A model generated the notes under the pieces. The model was not told the origin of the DNA. It ran no database searches and saw only the letters and a program-made list of their open reading frames with translations. The position numbers and the translations under genes were made by a program. Of a stretch of 64,000 nt of DNA, positions 8,303 through 17,276 are shown in pieces. The DNA is from Myxococcales bacterium (GTDB lineage Bacteria; Myxococcota_A; Polyangia; Polyangiales; Polyangiaceae). Positions within the stretch are counted from its first letter, which is position 1. Every line of letters starts with the position of its first letter. The stretch lies in NCBI GenBank assembly GCA_016794345.1, contig JAEUKE010000226.1, forward strand, positions 1-64,000, in the 5' to 3' direction.

Positions 8303-10132
8303 GTGCGGCCGGTCGAACGCGCGAGAGCTTGGCTCGCCAACCTCCAGGCGAGCCCGCGCGCTCGGTGGGGGGCGGTCGCCTGGTGGCTCGCCGCGCTGAC
8401 CGTGATCTTGCCGCCCTTCGTCGTGGTCGGGCCGTGGCTCACGGATCTGTCGACGTTCGGCTTCCACGACTGGGACGTGCAGACCTCGCACCGCTACCTG
8501 GCGGTCCAGTCGATCCTGAAATACGGCGAGCTCCCGGGGTGGAACCCGTACGCCTGCGGCGGGTTCCCGGGATGGAGCTATGTCGAGAGCGGCACGATCG
8601 TCGTCTCGCCGTTCCTGCCGGTCTACCTGTTCGCGGACATCCGCCTCGCCCTGCGCGTGGAGGTCCTGGGAATGGCGCTCCTCGGCTCGCTCGGCACCTA
8701 CCTGGCCGCGGCGCGCTTCACCGAGAGCCGGGGGGCGCGCGCGATCGTCGTCGCGCTCTTCGCCGTGAACGGGCGCTGGGCGCTGCAAGCGGCCGCCGGC
8801 CACACGTGGCACCTCGCTTACGCCTTCATGCCCTGGGCGCTCTGGGCCTTCGAGCGCGCGCGCGGGCCCGAGGGCAGGGCGCGCGACGTCGTGGCGCTGG
8901 CCGTCACCTTCGCGATGCTGGTCTACGCCGGGGGCATCTACCCGCTCCCGCACACGGTGCTCCTCCTCGGCCTGTGGGCGCTCGCGTGTACGGTCCTCGA
9001 GAAGTCGATCAAGCCCATGCTCACGCTGTGCCTCGGCGGCGCGCTCGGGGTCGGGCTCTCGGCGCCCAAGCTCCTGCCCATGCTCGCGACGTTCGCCCGC
9101 GCGCCGCGCCTCATCGAGTCGACCGAGTCGCTCTCGCTCGGCGCCTTCGTCACGCTCCTCACCTCGCGCGAGCAGGCCTTCTACGACCGTCCGGCGGACG
9201 TCGACCCCTACGGGTGGCACGAGTGGGGCATGTACGTCTCGGTGCCGGGCGCGATCTTGCTGGCGTCGAGCGCGCTCGTCGTTCGTGGCCGGCGGGAGAT
9301 CGCGCTCACGATCGTCGGCGTATCGTTCGTGCTCCTCGGGTTCGGCGCGTTCCACCCGAGCGCCCCGTGGACCCTCCTCCACGAGCACGCCCCCGTCTTC
9401 CGGTCGCAGCACGTGCCCTCGCGGTTCCTCTATCCCGCGGTGCTCGTCCTCGGGATCGTGGCCGCGGTCGGGGTCGGCGGGATCACATCCCGCCTCTCGC
9501 GGCGGCTCTTGCCGGCCGACGCGGTGGTTGCGGCGCTCGCCTTCGCGCTCGCCCTCGACGTCGCGTCGGTCGCCAAGAAGCCCATGAAAGACGCGATGTG
9601 GATGGTGGCGCCGTCGAGCATCCCGCAAGGTCGACCGTTCCGTCATGAAAAGAAGCCGCCATTCCACTATGTGCGGCGCGACTGGGCGGGGCCGATGTAC
9701 CTCGCGATGCTCGGCAACACGGGTGTGCTCGAGTGTTACGGGACGCCGCCGTTCGACGAGCGCGGCGCCATCTCGCACAAGGACCGGCAGCGCTACCGAG
9801 GGGAGGCGTTTCTCGACGGGGACGGCAGCGCCCGGGCCGAGGTCGTGGCCTGGACGCCGAACAGCGCCGAGATCGCCCTCGACGGGGTCAGCCGCACCGT
9901 GCGGCTCGTCTACAACATGAACTTCGACGCGGGCTGGCACGCCACGGTGGACGGCACGCCCCGACCGGTCGTCGCCTCCGGCAACCGCGTCGCGGTCGAG
10001 GTCCCCGAAGGTGCGTCGCGTGTCCGCCTTGAATACAGCCCGCCGCGGCTCGGCGCTGGGCTCGCGGTCTTCTTCCTCTCCGTGTTGCTCACGGGCGGGT
10101 ATGCCGTCTGGAAGAAGAGGGCGCACGGATGA
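8303..10132 (+). CDS. YfhO-like multi-pass membrane protein (GT-C type)
   Basis: The protein has 609 residues and starts at GTG 8303 after a purine-rich GAGGTAAAAGG. The first periplasmic loop has DWDVQTSHRYL and GWNPYACGGFPGW, the layout of YfhO/GT-C membrane glycosyltransferases. About ten further hydrophobic segments follow. The C-terminal soluble part, with NFDAGWHATVDGTPRPV, then a last helix and a basic tail, matches the YfhO domain. In other bacteria YfhO-type proteins glycosylate teichoic acids or envelope glycans using lipid-linked sugars; the acceptor here is unknown. Its stop overlaps the next start (ATGA at 10129), so it forms an operon with the two genes downstream. Confidence 0.8.
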   Translation: MRPVERARAWLANLQASPRARWGAVAWWLAALTVILPPFVVVGPWLTDLSTFGFHDWDVQTSHRYLAVQSILKYGELPGWNPYACGGFPGWSYVESGTIVVSPFLPVYLFADIRLALRVEVLGMALLGSLGTYLAAARFTESRGARAIVVALFAVNGRWALQAAAGHTWHLAYAFMPWALWAFERARGPEGRARDVVALAVTFAMLVYAGGIYPLPHTVLLLGLWALACTVLEKSIKPMLTLCLGGALGVGLSAPKLLPMLATFARAPRLIESTESLSLGAFVTLLTSREQAFYDRPADVDPYGWHEWGMYVSVPGAILLASSALVVRGRREIALTIVGVSFVLLGFGAFHPSAPWTLLHEHAPVFRSQHVPSRFLYPAVLVLGIVAAVGVGGITSRLSRRLLPADAVVAALAFALALDVASVAKKPMKDAMWMVAPSSIPQGRPFRHEKKPPFHYVRRDWAGPMYLAMLGNTGVLECYGTPPFDERGAISHKDRQRYRGEAFLDGDGSARAEVVAWTPNSAEIALDGVSRTVRLVYNMNFDAGWHATVDGTPRPVVASGNRVAVEVPEGASRVRLEYSPPRLGAGLAVFFLSVLLTGGYAVWKKRAHG

Positions 10133-11058
10133 AGGGCCGCAAGCGGCTTCGCCTCGCGTGGGCCTGGCTGGGGCTCTTCGCCCTCGGCCTCCTGGAGCTC
10201 TGCGGGGCGGTGGCCTTCGCCAACCGCGCGCCGCGCGAGGAAGAGTGGTCGAAGCTCGCGCCGCTCGTCGAGAGCGTGCACCGCCCCGGGGACCTCGTCG
10301 TCGTGTCGCCCCGTTGGGCCGAGCCCCATGCGCGCCGCGCCCTCGGGGACGACGCCTTCCCGCTCGACGTCGTCGCCCGTTCGGGCCCCGAGACCTTCGA
10401 TCGCGCCATCGAGGTCTCGATCCTCGGCTCGCACGCGGCCGAGCTCGACGGCTTCCGCGAGGTGAAGTCCTCGCGGCTCGGCCCGTTCACCGTGCGCGAG
10501 CTGGAGAACCCGCGGCCGGAGCACGTGGTGTTCGACTTCGTACGCGAGCTCGGCCCCGGGCGCGTGGTGGTCCCGACCGACGACGGCGAGCCCTGTGCGT
10601 GGACGACGCGCGCCAAGCTCAGGTCGGGCGGGCTGGGCGGCCATCCGACCTTTCCGCGGGCGCGCTTCGAATGCCCCGAGGGGCTCTTCTTCCAGGTCTC
10701 GGCCACGGTGATCGCGGACGAGGACTTCCTCCCGCGCAGGTGCATCTGGGCGCACCCGCCCGAGTCGGGCAAGCGGGTCATCCGCTACGCGCGCGTGCCG
10801 CTCGGCGACCGCATCGTCGGCCACCTCGGCATGTACTGGATGATCGAGCGCGAGCGCGCTGGCGCGCCCGTCGCGCTCGCCGTTCGCGTCGACGGCGAGG
10901 AGGTCGGTCGCGTCCTGCACGAGGACGGCGAGGGGTGGAAGCGCTTCGAGATGCCCCTCGGGGCGCGCGCGCACCGGCCCGAGGCGACCGTCGAGTTCGA
11001 GGTCGCGACGAGCGACTTCCTGCACCGACACCTCTGCTTCCAGGCGGACTCTCGATGA
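10129..11058 (+). CDS. Membrane-anchored extracytoplasmic protein of the glycan operon
   Basis: The protein has 309 residues. It has a basic start and one N-terminal membrane helix (WAWLGLFALGLLELCGAVAFA), then a soluble domain. A region near residues 45-80 has VHRPGDLVVVSPRW. This resembles the soluble C-terminal portions of GT39-type proteins, where a periplasmic domain follows the membrane part. The C-terminal ~120 residues look like a beta-sandwich with paired cysteines. I know no defined family for it. It is coupled on both sides by ATGA overlaps to YfhO-like and GT39-like genes, so it is probably an accessory subunit of the same envelope-modification system. Confidence 0.65.
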   Translation: MKGRKRLRLAWAWLGLFALGLLELCGAVAFANRAPREEEWSKLAPLVESVHRPGDLVVVSPRWAEPHARRALGDDAFPLDVVARSGPETFDRAIEVSILGSHAAELDGFREVKSSRLGPFTVRELENPRPEHVVFDFVRELGPGRVVVPTDDGEPCAWTTRAKLRSGGLGGHPTFPRARFECPEGLFFQVSATVIADEDFLPRRCIWAHPPESGKRVIRYARVPLGDRIVGHLGMYWMIERERAGAPVALAVRVDGEEVGRVLHEDGEGWKRFEMPLGARAHRPEATVEFEVATSDFLHRHLCFQADSR

Positions 11059-12713
11059 CCGCGCCGCCGAAATGGCAGCGGCTCGCGGTGGCGGCGGCGC
11101 TCTTCGTGGGTGCGCTGGCGCTGCTCGTGTCCACGGCCAGGGGCCTCGGGTACGCGCGCGACGAGGGCTTCTATTTTCACGCGGGCCGGACCTACGGCGC
11201 GTGGCTCGAGCTTCTCGCCACCGACAGGGCCGAGGCGATGAAGCGTCAGGTGATCGACGCGCACTTCTCCGTCAATAGCGAGCACCCCGGGCTCATCAAG
11301 CTCGCCTTCGCCGCGAGCCACGTGGTCCTCGACGGGCGGTGGCGCCTGTTCGACGAGCCGGGGACGGCGTTCCGGTTCCCGGCCATGGCGCTCGCCGCTG
11401 CGCTCTGCGCGGCGCTCTACCTGCGGGCCTCGAGGGCCGGGCACGCCGCGGGCTTGGTCGCGGCGCTCTCGCTGCTCTTCATGCCGCGCTTCTTCTACCA
11501 CGCGCACCTCGCGTGCTTCGACGTGCCCATCACGGCGATGTTCTTCTTCGTCTGTCTGGCCTACGAGCGCGCCCTCGAGACGCGCGGGCCGGCGTGGCCC
11601 GCCATCACCGGCGTCCTCTTCGGGCTCGCGCTCGACACGAAACACAACTCGTGGTTCTTGCCGATCGCCTTCACCGCGCACGCCGTCGTCCTCGCTGCGA
11701 TCGCCCTGCGCGAGCGACGTGGCGTCCTCCAGGCGACGCGGCGCAGCCTCGCCACGCTCGGCTCGATGGCGCTCCTGGGCCCGCCCGTGTTCGTCGCGCT
11801 CTGGCCCTGGCTCTGGCACGAGCCCTACGAGCGGTTCCTCGGCTACGCGAGGTTCCACCTCGAGCACGACTACTACAACATGGAGTTTCTCGGCTCGAAC
11901 TACTTCCAGCCGCCGTTCCCGCGCCTCTATGCGCCGCTCATGACGCTGGCGACCGTGCCGCTGGTCACGCTGGCGGTAGGGGCGTGGGGCGCGCTCTCGA
12001 GCCTGCGCTCGCTCGGGAAGGACATCCTCCGGCGCGCGGCGGGGGCCTCGGGGGCCCATCGTTCGACGCTGCTCTGGGCTCTCGCGATCGGCGCGTCGTA
12101 CGGGGCGTGGCTCTCATCCTCGACGCCCATCTTCGGTGGCACCAAGCACTGGATGACGGCCTACCCGTTCTTCGCGCTCTTCGCCGCGCGTGGGTTCCTG
12201 CTCGCGTCGCGGCGGGCGCGCGTGGCGCTTCCCATTGCGTCCGCGCTCACACGCCGAGGGCTAGGCGCCGCGCTCGCCGCCTGTTTGCTCGCCGCGCCCG
12301 CCTACGAGGCCCTCCACGCGCACCCCTGGGGGCTCACTGCTTACGGTCCTGTCATCGGTGGCGCGCCGGGCGCCGCTTCGCTTGGGCTCAACCGGGGCTT
12401 CTGGGGCTACACGACGGGCAGCGTCGTCGACTACTTGAACCAGGCGGTGCCCAAGAACGGCAAGGTGTACGTCCACGACACCGCGTGGCCCTCTTGGGAG
12501 ATGCTCCAGGAGGACGGCCGGCTCCGCAAAGACATCCGCGGGGTGGGGCGCGTGGCCGAGGCGGATTTCGCGCTCTACCACCACGAGAAGCACATGCAGG
12601 GCGAGGAGTACCAGGCGTGGGTCGCCTTCGGGACGACCCGCCCCGAGGTCGTCCGCGGGCTCGACGGCGTGCCGGTGGTGATGGTGTACCGGCGCAAGCC
12701 GCCCGCTCCGTAG
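11055..12713 (+). CDS. GT39/ArnT-like membrane glycosyltransferase
   Basis: The protein has 552 residues with about ten to eleven membrane helices. The first extracytoplasmic loop contains LGYARDEGFYFHAGRTY, with the acidic DE pair that GT39 (PMT/ArnT-like) enzymes use for catalysis. SEHPGLIKL follows, and FYHAHLACFDVPITAMF comes later. These enzymes transfer sugars from polyprenyl-phosphate donors to lipids or proteins on the outer face of the inner membrane. The short soluble tail includes YVHDTAWPSWEML. The ATG at 11055 overlaps the previous stop. The frame is open further upstream, but that part lies over the preceding gene. Confidence 0.8.
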   Translation: MTAPPKWQRLAVAAALFVGALALLVSTARGLGYARDEGFYFHAGRTYGAWLELLATDRAEAMKRQVIDAHFSVNSEHPGLIKLAFAASHVVLDGRWRLFDEPGTAFRFPAMALAAALCAALYLRASRAGHAAGLVAALSLLFMPRFFYHAHLACFDVPITAMFFFVCLAYERALETRGPAWPAITGVLFGLALDTKHNSWFLPIAFTAHAVVLAAIALRERRGVLQATRRSLATLGSMALLGPPVFVALWPWLWHEPYERFLGYARFHLEHDYYNMEFLGSNYFQPPFPRLYAPLMTLATVPLVTLAVGAWGALSSLRSLGKDILRRAAGASGAHRSTLLWALAIGASYGAWLSSSTPIFGGTKHWMTAYPFFALFAARGFLLASRRARVALPIASALTRRGLGAALAACLLAAPAYEALHAHPWGLTAYGPVIGGAPGAASLGLNRGFWGYTTGSVVDYLNQAVPKNGKVYVHDTAWPSWEMLQEDGRLRKDIRGVGRVAEADFALYHHEKHMQGEEYQAWVAFGTTRPEVVRGLDGVPVVMVYRRKPPAP

Positions 12714-12768
12714 CAGGGCAACGGCGGCGGTGCCCCGGCAGCTGCGGCAGCCCCGGGCAATGGGCGGC

Positions 12769-15189
12769 CTATTGGCCGGCGGCCCGACGCGCGATGTCGG
12801 CCTCGACGAGCGCGTCGCGGTCGGCCTGCGAGAGCCCGAGGTCGTCGAGCTGCGCGTTGAGCATGCCTCGGCGCGCCGCCGGGTGCCTCGGCACGCGGTG
12901 CTCCGGCATGTCCCTCAAGATCTGTCGGCCCTCGGCCAGGGCCTTCTCGCGTGCCTGGCGCTCCTGCTCGGCCTTGGCCTTGGCGGCCATCTCTTCTTTG
13001 TGCTGCTGAATGGTCTTGCCGTTGGCGATGGCCTGCGCGACGCCGCTGCCCGGGTTGATGAGGATGTCGGTCGCGTCGATGACGATCGCGTTTGGGAACA
13101 TGATGATGACCGAATCGCCGCACATCAAGATGAGCGACTTCTCGCCCTTGATGTAGTTTCGCTTGGCTTCGGTCGAGACGCCCTCTTGGGCCTCGAAGAT
13201 CGTGTACTTCGCGTGGCTGCCGTTGGTCTGCTCCGAAATGAAGTTCTGACCCTCGGTCATCGCGACCTGCACCACGTCACCCTTCACCGTCACGCGCTCC
13301 TCGCCGCCCACCTTGCCGAAACGGTCGGAGCCGATCCGGAACGCCTCCTTGTTGCCGACGTCGCGGATGTAGTCGGTTCCGATGTGGGTCGACCTCACGT
13401 TGCCGATCACGCCGCGCTGGTCGTTCTTGACCACCTTGTTGAAGTTCTTTTGTGCCTGCAGGTACATCTGCTCCTGGCCCTGCAGATCGTGCATGGTGAG
13501 CTCGCTGCCCTGCCAGTCGTGGGTCTGCGAGTTGGGCGAGAGCGCCTGGAAGAACGGTGACCCGTTCAGGAGCTTGCCGATCACATCCATCGCCATCGGC
13601 ATGCCGCCACCGAGCGGAGACGACTGGGGCCCCGCGCTGCCGCTGCCGTCGCCGCCGCCCGCCGTCTTGCCGCCGAGCATGCCGGAACGTGTGGTGCCGG
13701 CCGGCAGCTTGGGCGTCGACTCGGATCGAATGCCCTGAACGTCTTTGAACTGCGGCAGCTCGTAGGGCGGCGGATTGGTCTTGGTGAAGACGCGGCCCAT
13801 CACCACCGGCCGGTCGGGATCCGCGCCGAGGAAGTCGACGAGCACCTCTTGTCCGATGCGTGGGATGTTGATGGCGCCGAAGCTCGCGCCACCCCACGGC
13901 TGGTTCACCGGGATCCAGAGCGACGACTCCTCGGAGCGGTTGCCGTAGCGGTCCCAGTGGAACTGCACGCGGATACGGCCGAACTCGTCGGTGTGGATCT
14001 CTTGACCCGAAGGCCCCACGACGGTCGCGCTTTCGACCCCGCGCGTCGCAGGCTTGGGCGTGGCGACCGGCGGGTGGAACGGGCTGTCGGCGAACGTACC
14101 GCTGCAATGGTAGCTCCAGCGGCCGTTCGACGTGCCCGACAACGTGCTCGCGGTGATGAGGATGGGCGAGGCGAGCTCGGACTTCGTGTGCTGTTCGATC
14201 GGCACGACCACGCCGGGTCGCACGTCGATCGCGCTCGTCACGAAGGTGGCGGTGCGAGCCGTCGCCCGCTTGGCCGCCAGACGCTTCTGTACCTGCGCGC
14301 CGCCGGTGCCGAGGTCGGTCCGCTGCGCGCCTCGATCGTCGGCATGGGGGGTGTCACCGCCCTGCGCCTTGAACGAGAAAGCTCCGGGCCGGTAGTGGTA
14401 TCGCTCGAGCGCCAGCTCGGCCGCCGTCCCGCCCGATGCCTCTGCCGAGAGCGACTCGGTCGGCGGCCGGCGATAGTCGAGGTCTTCTTGCACGTAGCGC
14501 CCCGGTCGAAACGCACGCGCGATCTCGACCTGCGTCGCGTAGTCGTACAGGGTCGAAGGGTTGGGATTGGAGACGTAGGGGAGCGCGGTCCGAGGCTGGG
14601 CGGCCTGTGGGGCGTCATCCAGGATGAGCTTGCTCTCGCCTGCCACCGTTGTGTCGAACCAGAACGAGACGCCGGCGTCCTCGAGCATGCGGCAGAGGAA
14701 CGCGTAGTCGCTCTCGCCGTACTGCACGCGGTAGCGACGCTCCTTGTATGAGCTCGAGAGGCGCACGACCGGCTCGATCGACCACGACGTCAGGATCCGG
14801 AGCGCAATGTCGGGGTCGGAGATCTGCTGGAACGTCCGGTATTTGCGCGTCTGGGTCAGGAGCCACAGCTCGGGCACGATGCGGAGCGAGTAGGTCGACA
14901 GGCCGTCGGCTTCGATCTGGCGCTGCGCGACGTTCTGCACGACGCCGGCCCACAGGCGGTCGGTCTCGGGAAAGCCGCGCTCGATCGAGAAGCGCGCAGC
15001 CTTCCCGAGCATGGCGTCGAAGTCGACGTCCGGATCGGCCGCCACGCAGACCAGATCGACCGCGAACAGCGCGCCGAACCGTTCATCGAGGTGAAACTCA
15101 CGGACGTCGAGGGCGGCGCCGGACTCGACCTCGAGTCGAAGCGTCGGGGGCCGCGCGAACTGCTGGAACCAATCGAGCGCCGATGCCAT
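12769..15189 (-). CDS. vgrG: Type VI secretion spike protein VgrG (copy 1)
   Basis: The protein has 806 residues. It shows the gp27-like base (SGAALDVREFHLDERFG at the start) and the gp5-like OB fold with HTDEFGRIRVQFHWDR and WGGASFGAINIPRIGQEV. A GGG/Ser-rich tether follows, then the beta-helical needle with WQGSELTMHDLQGQEQ and GTDYIRDVGNKEAFR. The last ~75 residues after the needle are helical and charged, and resemble the tail of copy 2. That tail is a plausible docking site for an effector or PAAR tip. It is the last gene of the six-gene operon and lies 6 bases after the PAAR gene. The three paralogues share long near-identical blocks in the OB and tether regions. Confidence 0.93.
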   Translation of the reverse strand: MASALDWFQQFARPPTLRLEVESGAALDVREFHLDERFGALFAVDLVCVAADPDVDFDAMLGKAARFSIERGFPETDRLWAGVVQNVAQRQIEADGLSTYSLRIVPELWLLTQTRKYRTFQQISDPDIALRILTSWSIEPVVRLSSSYKERRYRVQYGESDYAFLCRMLEDAGVSFWFDTTVAGESKLILDDAPQAAQPRTALPYVSNPNPSTLYDYATQVEIARAFRPGRYVQEDLDYRRPPTESLSAEASGGTAAELALERYHYRPGAFSFKAQGGDTPHADDRGAQRTDLGTGGAQVQKRLAAKRATARTATFVTSAIDVRPGVVVPIEQHTKSELASPILITASTLSGTSNGRWSYHCSGTFADSPFHPPVATPKPATRGVESATVVGPSGQEIHTDEFGRIRVQFHWDRYGNRSEESSLWIPVNQPWGGASFGAINIPRIGQEVLVDFLGADPDRPVVMGRVFTKTNPPPYELPQFKDVQGIRSESTPKLPAGTTRSGMLGGKTAGGGDGSGSAGPQSSPLGGGMPMAMDVIGKLLNGSPFFQALSPNSQTHDWQGSELTMHDLQGQEQMYLQAQKNFNKVVKNDQRGVIGNVRSTHIGTDYIRDVGNKEAFRIGSDRFGKVGGEERVTVKGDVVQVAMTEGQNFISEQTNGSHAKYTIFEAQEGVSTEAKRNYIKGEKSLILMCGDSVIIMFPNAIVIDATDILINPGSGVAQAIANGKTIQQHKEEMAAKAKAEQERQAREKALAEGRQILRDMPEHRVPRHPAARRGMLNAQLDDLGLSQADRDALVEADIARRAAGQ

Positions 15190-15195
15190 GGCTGG

Positions 15196-15882
15196 TTACT
15201 CCCCCCCGCCGAGGATCTTGCCCAGGATCCTCTTGGCGGTGTCGCCGCCGTGCTGGGTGAGCGTCCGCTGCGTGGTGTAGTCGGTGAAGTTGTTCAAGAT
15301 CCCGTAGGCGTCGCTGGCCATGCCACCCTTCTCGAGGGCCTGCTTCCAGAAGCTGCCGCCGCTCTTGCCGAGGTTGCGGATGGCGCTGCCCAGGCTGATG
15401 GCCGAGACGGTCGAGTCGACGACGAGGAGCGCCGTGTACCAGCCTGGGGTGTCGACGCGCACCGGCTTGCCGCCGATCATGACCTTGTTCTTCCTCTGGT
15501 TCGCCTCGCTGATCTTGCCGGTGCACGTCGTGCGGTCATAGAGCCGGCTCGCGTTCGACTCCTCGATGAACACGTGCTCGGCGCCGCTCGAGACGTAGCC
15601 GTGCTCGACCTTGCACTTCTCGTGGGCGAGGGCGGACTTCTTCAGGTTGGTGTAGACGGTGTCGGCCCCGGTTTTGATCTTCTCGCCGCTGGGCGAGAGG
15701 ATGAACGTGTCGATGAGGCCACCAGCCGTCGACGCGGCGCCCACCGCGGCGATGAACACCCCGAACGTGCCGCCCGAGACGACCACGAGCACCGCCACGC
15801 CGAACATCAACGCCGGTTGAGCCTTGGTGTCGGTCCAGTTGTCGTGCTCGACGGAATCTCCAACGCGGGCGGCAGGCAACAT
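15196..15882 (-). CDS. prePAAR/PAAR T6SS tip protein with transmembrane segment, effector candidate
   Basis: The protein has 228 residues. Its first residues contain AARVGDSVEH (4-13). This fits the prePAAR consensus A-A-R-x-x-D-x-x-x-H of Eag-dependent T6SS effectors. A hydrophobic region at about 27-58 would supply the transmembrane segment that Eag chaperones shield. A PAAR-like fold follows at ~85-140, with HGYVSSGAEHVFIEE and KVMIGGKPV. The last ~85 residues (from TPGWYTALLV to KILGGGE) match no toxin I recognise. They are either a new small effector domain or a non-toxic extension. The Eag chaperone gene lies 10 bases upstream and vgrG lies 6 bases downstream. No separate immunity gene fits between them. 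Confidence 0.85.
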   Translation of the reverse strand: MLPAARVGDSVEHDNWTDTKAQPALMFGVAVLVVVSGGTFGVFIAAVGAASTAGGLIDTFILSPSGEKIKTGADTVYTNLKKSALAHEKCKVEHGYVSSGAEHVFIEESNASRLYDRTTCTGKISEANQRKNKVMIGGKPVRVDTPGWYTALLVVDSTVSAISLGSAIRNLGKSGGSFWKQALEKGGMASDAYGILNNFTDYTTQRTLTQHGGDTAKRILGKILGGGE

Positions 15883-15892
15883 GGTCTCTCTC

Positions 15893-16324
15893 CTATCCGT
15901 CGGCTTCGCGGTACAAGAACGACGACATGACCGAGCGTGCGAGCTCTTCGACGGCGCTCTTCTGGGCGGCCTGGCCGTTCCAGATGAAAAACAGCATCGT
16001 CGTGCCCAGGTTGATGGCGACGTGGATCTGGTAGAGGACGTGCTGCTCTTCACGGTACCGGCACGCCAATGCCGCGTAGGGTGAGCTGCACTCGAAGCTG
16101 ATCGGCGCCTCTTCGCGAAAAGACTGGAGCTTGGCCTTGAGCTCGCGAAAGTAGGCCTCGACGGTGCGGGCGAACTCGCCGTCCTCGGCGATCTTCTTGC
16201 GGCGAACGACCACCGCCACCGGGCCGTCCTCGAGCGGCCATTCGAGCAGGGTCACCGACTTGTCGACGAACGCCGCCGGAATCGAGATGGCGAACTCGTC
16301 GGCGTGGTAGCGATAGCTGCTCAC
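15893..16324 (-). CDS. Eag-type T6SS effector chaperone (DUF1795/DcrB-like)
   Basis: The protein has 143 residues, the usual size for Eag chaperones. It has the DUF1795 pattern: YRYHADEFAISIPAAFVDKSV, then VAVVVRRKKI, and a C-terminal helix ending the domain (AQKSAVEELARSVMSSF). Eag proteins bind the transmembrane helices and prePAAR motif of PAAR effectors in the cytoplasm and help load them on VgrG. That role fits the neighbouring prePAAR gene. The start is GTG at 16324, overlapping the TGA of the ATPase gene (GTGA), so the two are probably translationally coupled. Confidence 0.85.
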   Translation of the reverse strand: MSSYRYHADEFAISIPAAFVDKSVTLLEWPLEDGPVAVVVRRKKIAEDGEFARTVEAYFRELKAKLQSFREEAPISFECSSPYAALACRYREEQHVLYQIHVAINLGTTMLFFIWNGQAAQKSAVEELARSVMSSFLYREADG

Positions 16325-17265
16325 GGAGCCTCTTCGAAGGGCTGGGGCACCCGCGAGGGCAGCTCGATGCGCGTCTCGGCGAGGGCGATCACGCCGGTGT
16401 CCTGGGTGGCCACGATCCATTGGTTGCTGGGGCTGGCGTCGAGCAGGACCTGCATGCGCCGCGCGGCCTCGCCACCGCCCAAGAAGAGCTCGGGCGTGTC
16501 GATGAGGACGACCGAGTTGTGCAGGTGGGTCATGCAGATCGAACCGGCGAACACGAATGCTTGGTGCGCGGACGAAGACAGCGCCTCGAAGCCCGCGTGC
16601 TCGCCGTCTGGCAGGATGAACTCGGGGATGCCGACCGTGTCGAGCCCGCCGAACTTGTGCCCGGGAGCGAGAGCGCCGAAGAGGTTGCGCAAGCGCTCGA
16701 AGGCCTCGTCCTGACGGCCCAGCACGATGTCGCGCACGTGCTTGAGGATGCCGCGATACTTGCGCGGGTCGCGGCTGAGGCGCAAAAACTTCTGCTCCAT
16801 GGGGAGGCTGCCCCCGAACAGCGTGTCGAGCTCGAAGCGGCGTGAGACCGGGAAGTAGTCGACCTTGCCGATCGCGGGAGTGTGGTCGTAGCGCTGCAGG
16901 ACCGCGAGGAGACCCGGGTCGCCGTCGGCTTCGGGCAGCTTGCTCCTGTGAAAGATGACCTCGCACGGCTGGATGGGGTCCGAGACGCCCGCGAACGCCA
17001 TCTCTTGGGGATCGAGCCACCATTCGATGATCGCCTTGGCGGAGCCTTGGCCCCAGCGGACGAAGCTCGCGCCGTTGGGCGTGCCACCGTACGGGGCGGC
17101 CACCTCTTTGGCGGCCGCGATCGTCTCGAGGAGGAACGTCTTGCCCGAGGCGCCCGGGCCGGTGACGGTCACGATCCGGGCGGGCTCGGTGTCGCCGGAG
17201 CCGAAGCGGTACTCCCCGTCGGGGACCGCTCGGAGGTTCTGCGCCAGAAGACGAAGGATTCGCAT
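16321..17265 (-). CDS. RecF/OLD-like ATPase in the T6SS operon, altered Walker B
   Basis: The protein has 314 residues. It starts MRILRLLAQNLRAV, like ABC-type ATPases of the AAA_21/RecF group. The Walker A is GPGASGKT (36-43). A degenerate signature region ALSSSAHQAFVF lies near 228-239, and the Walker B region is VVLIDTPELFL (252-262). The family usually has D-E-P-E at this point; here the residue after Asp256 is Thr, so the likely catalytic Glu is replaced. It may therefore bind ATP and hydrolyse slowly. It is 11 bases from vgrG copy 2 and GTGA-coupled to the Eag gene. Such an ATPase is not a core T6SS component (ClpV/TssH is unrelated). A role in effector loading, or an accessory or immunity role, is inference only. 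Confidence 0.75.
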   Translation of the reverse strand: MRILRLLAQNLRAVPDGEYRFGSGDTEPARIVTVTGPGASGKTFLLETIAAAKEVAAPYGGTPNGASFVRWGQGSAKAIIEWWLDPQEMAFAGVSDPIQPCEVIFHRSKLPEADGDPGLLAVLQRYDHTPAIGKVDYFPVSRRFELDTLFGGSLPMEQKFLRLSRDPRKYRGILKHVRDIVLGRQDEAFERLRNLFGALAPGHKFGGLDTVGIPEFILPDGEHAGFEALSSSAHQAFVFAGSICMTHLHNSVVLIDTPELFLGGGEAARRMQVLLDASPSNQWIVATQDTGVIALAETRIELPSRVPQPFEEAP

Positions 17266-17276
17266 GGGCTGTGCGC

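Noticed and set aside
8252..10126. N-terminal extension of the 5996-8251 gene into the opposite strand
   Set aside because: The extra ~624 residues are Arg/Glu-rich, lie antisense to the YfhO-like gene, and show no domain; the ATG at 8251 or 8239 starts directly before the membrane helices.
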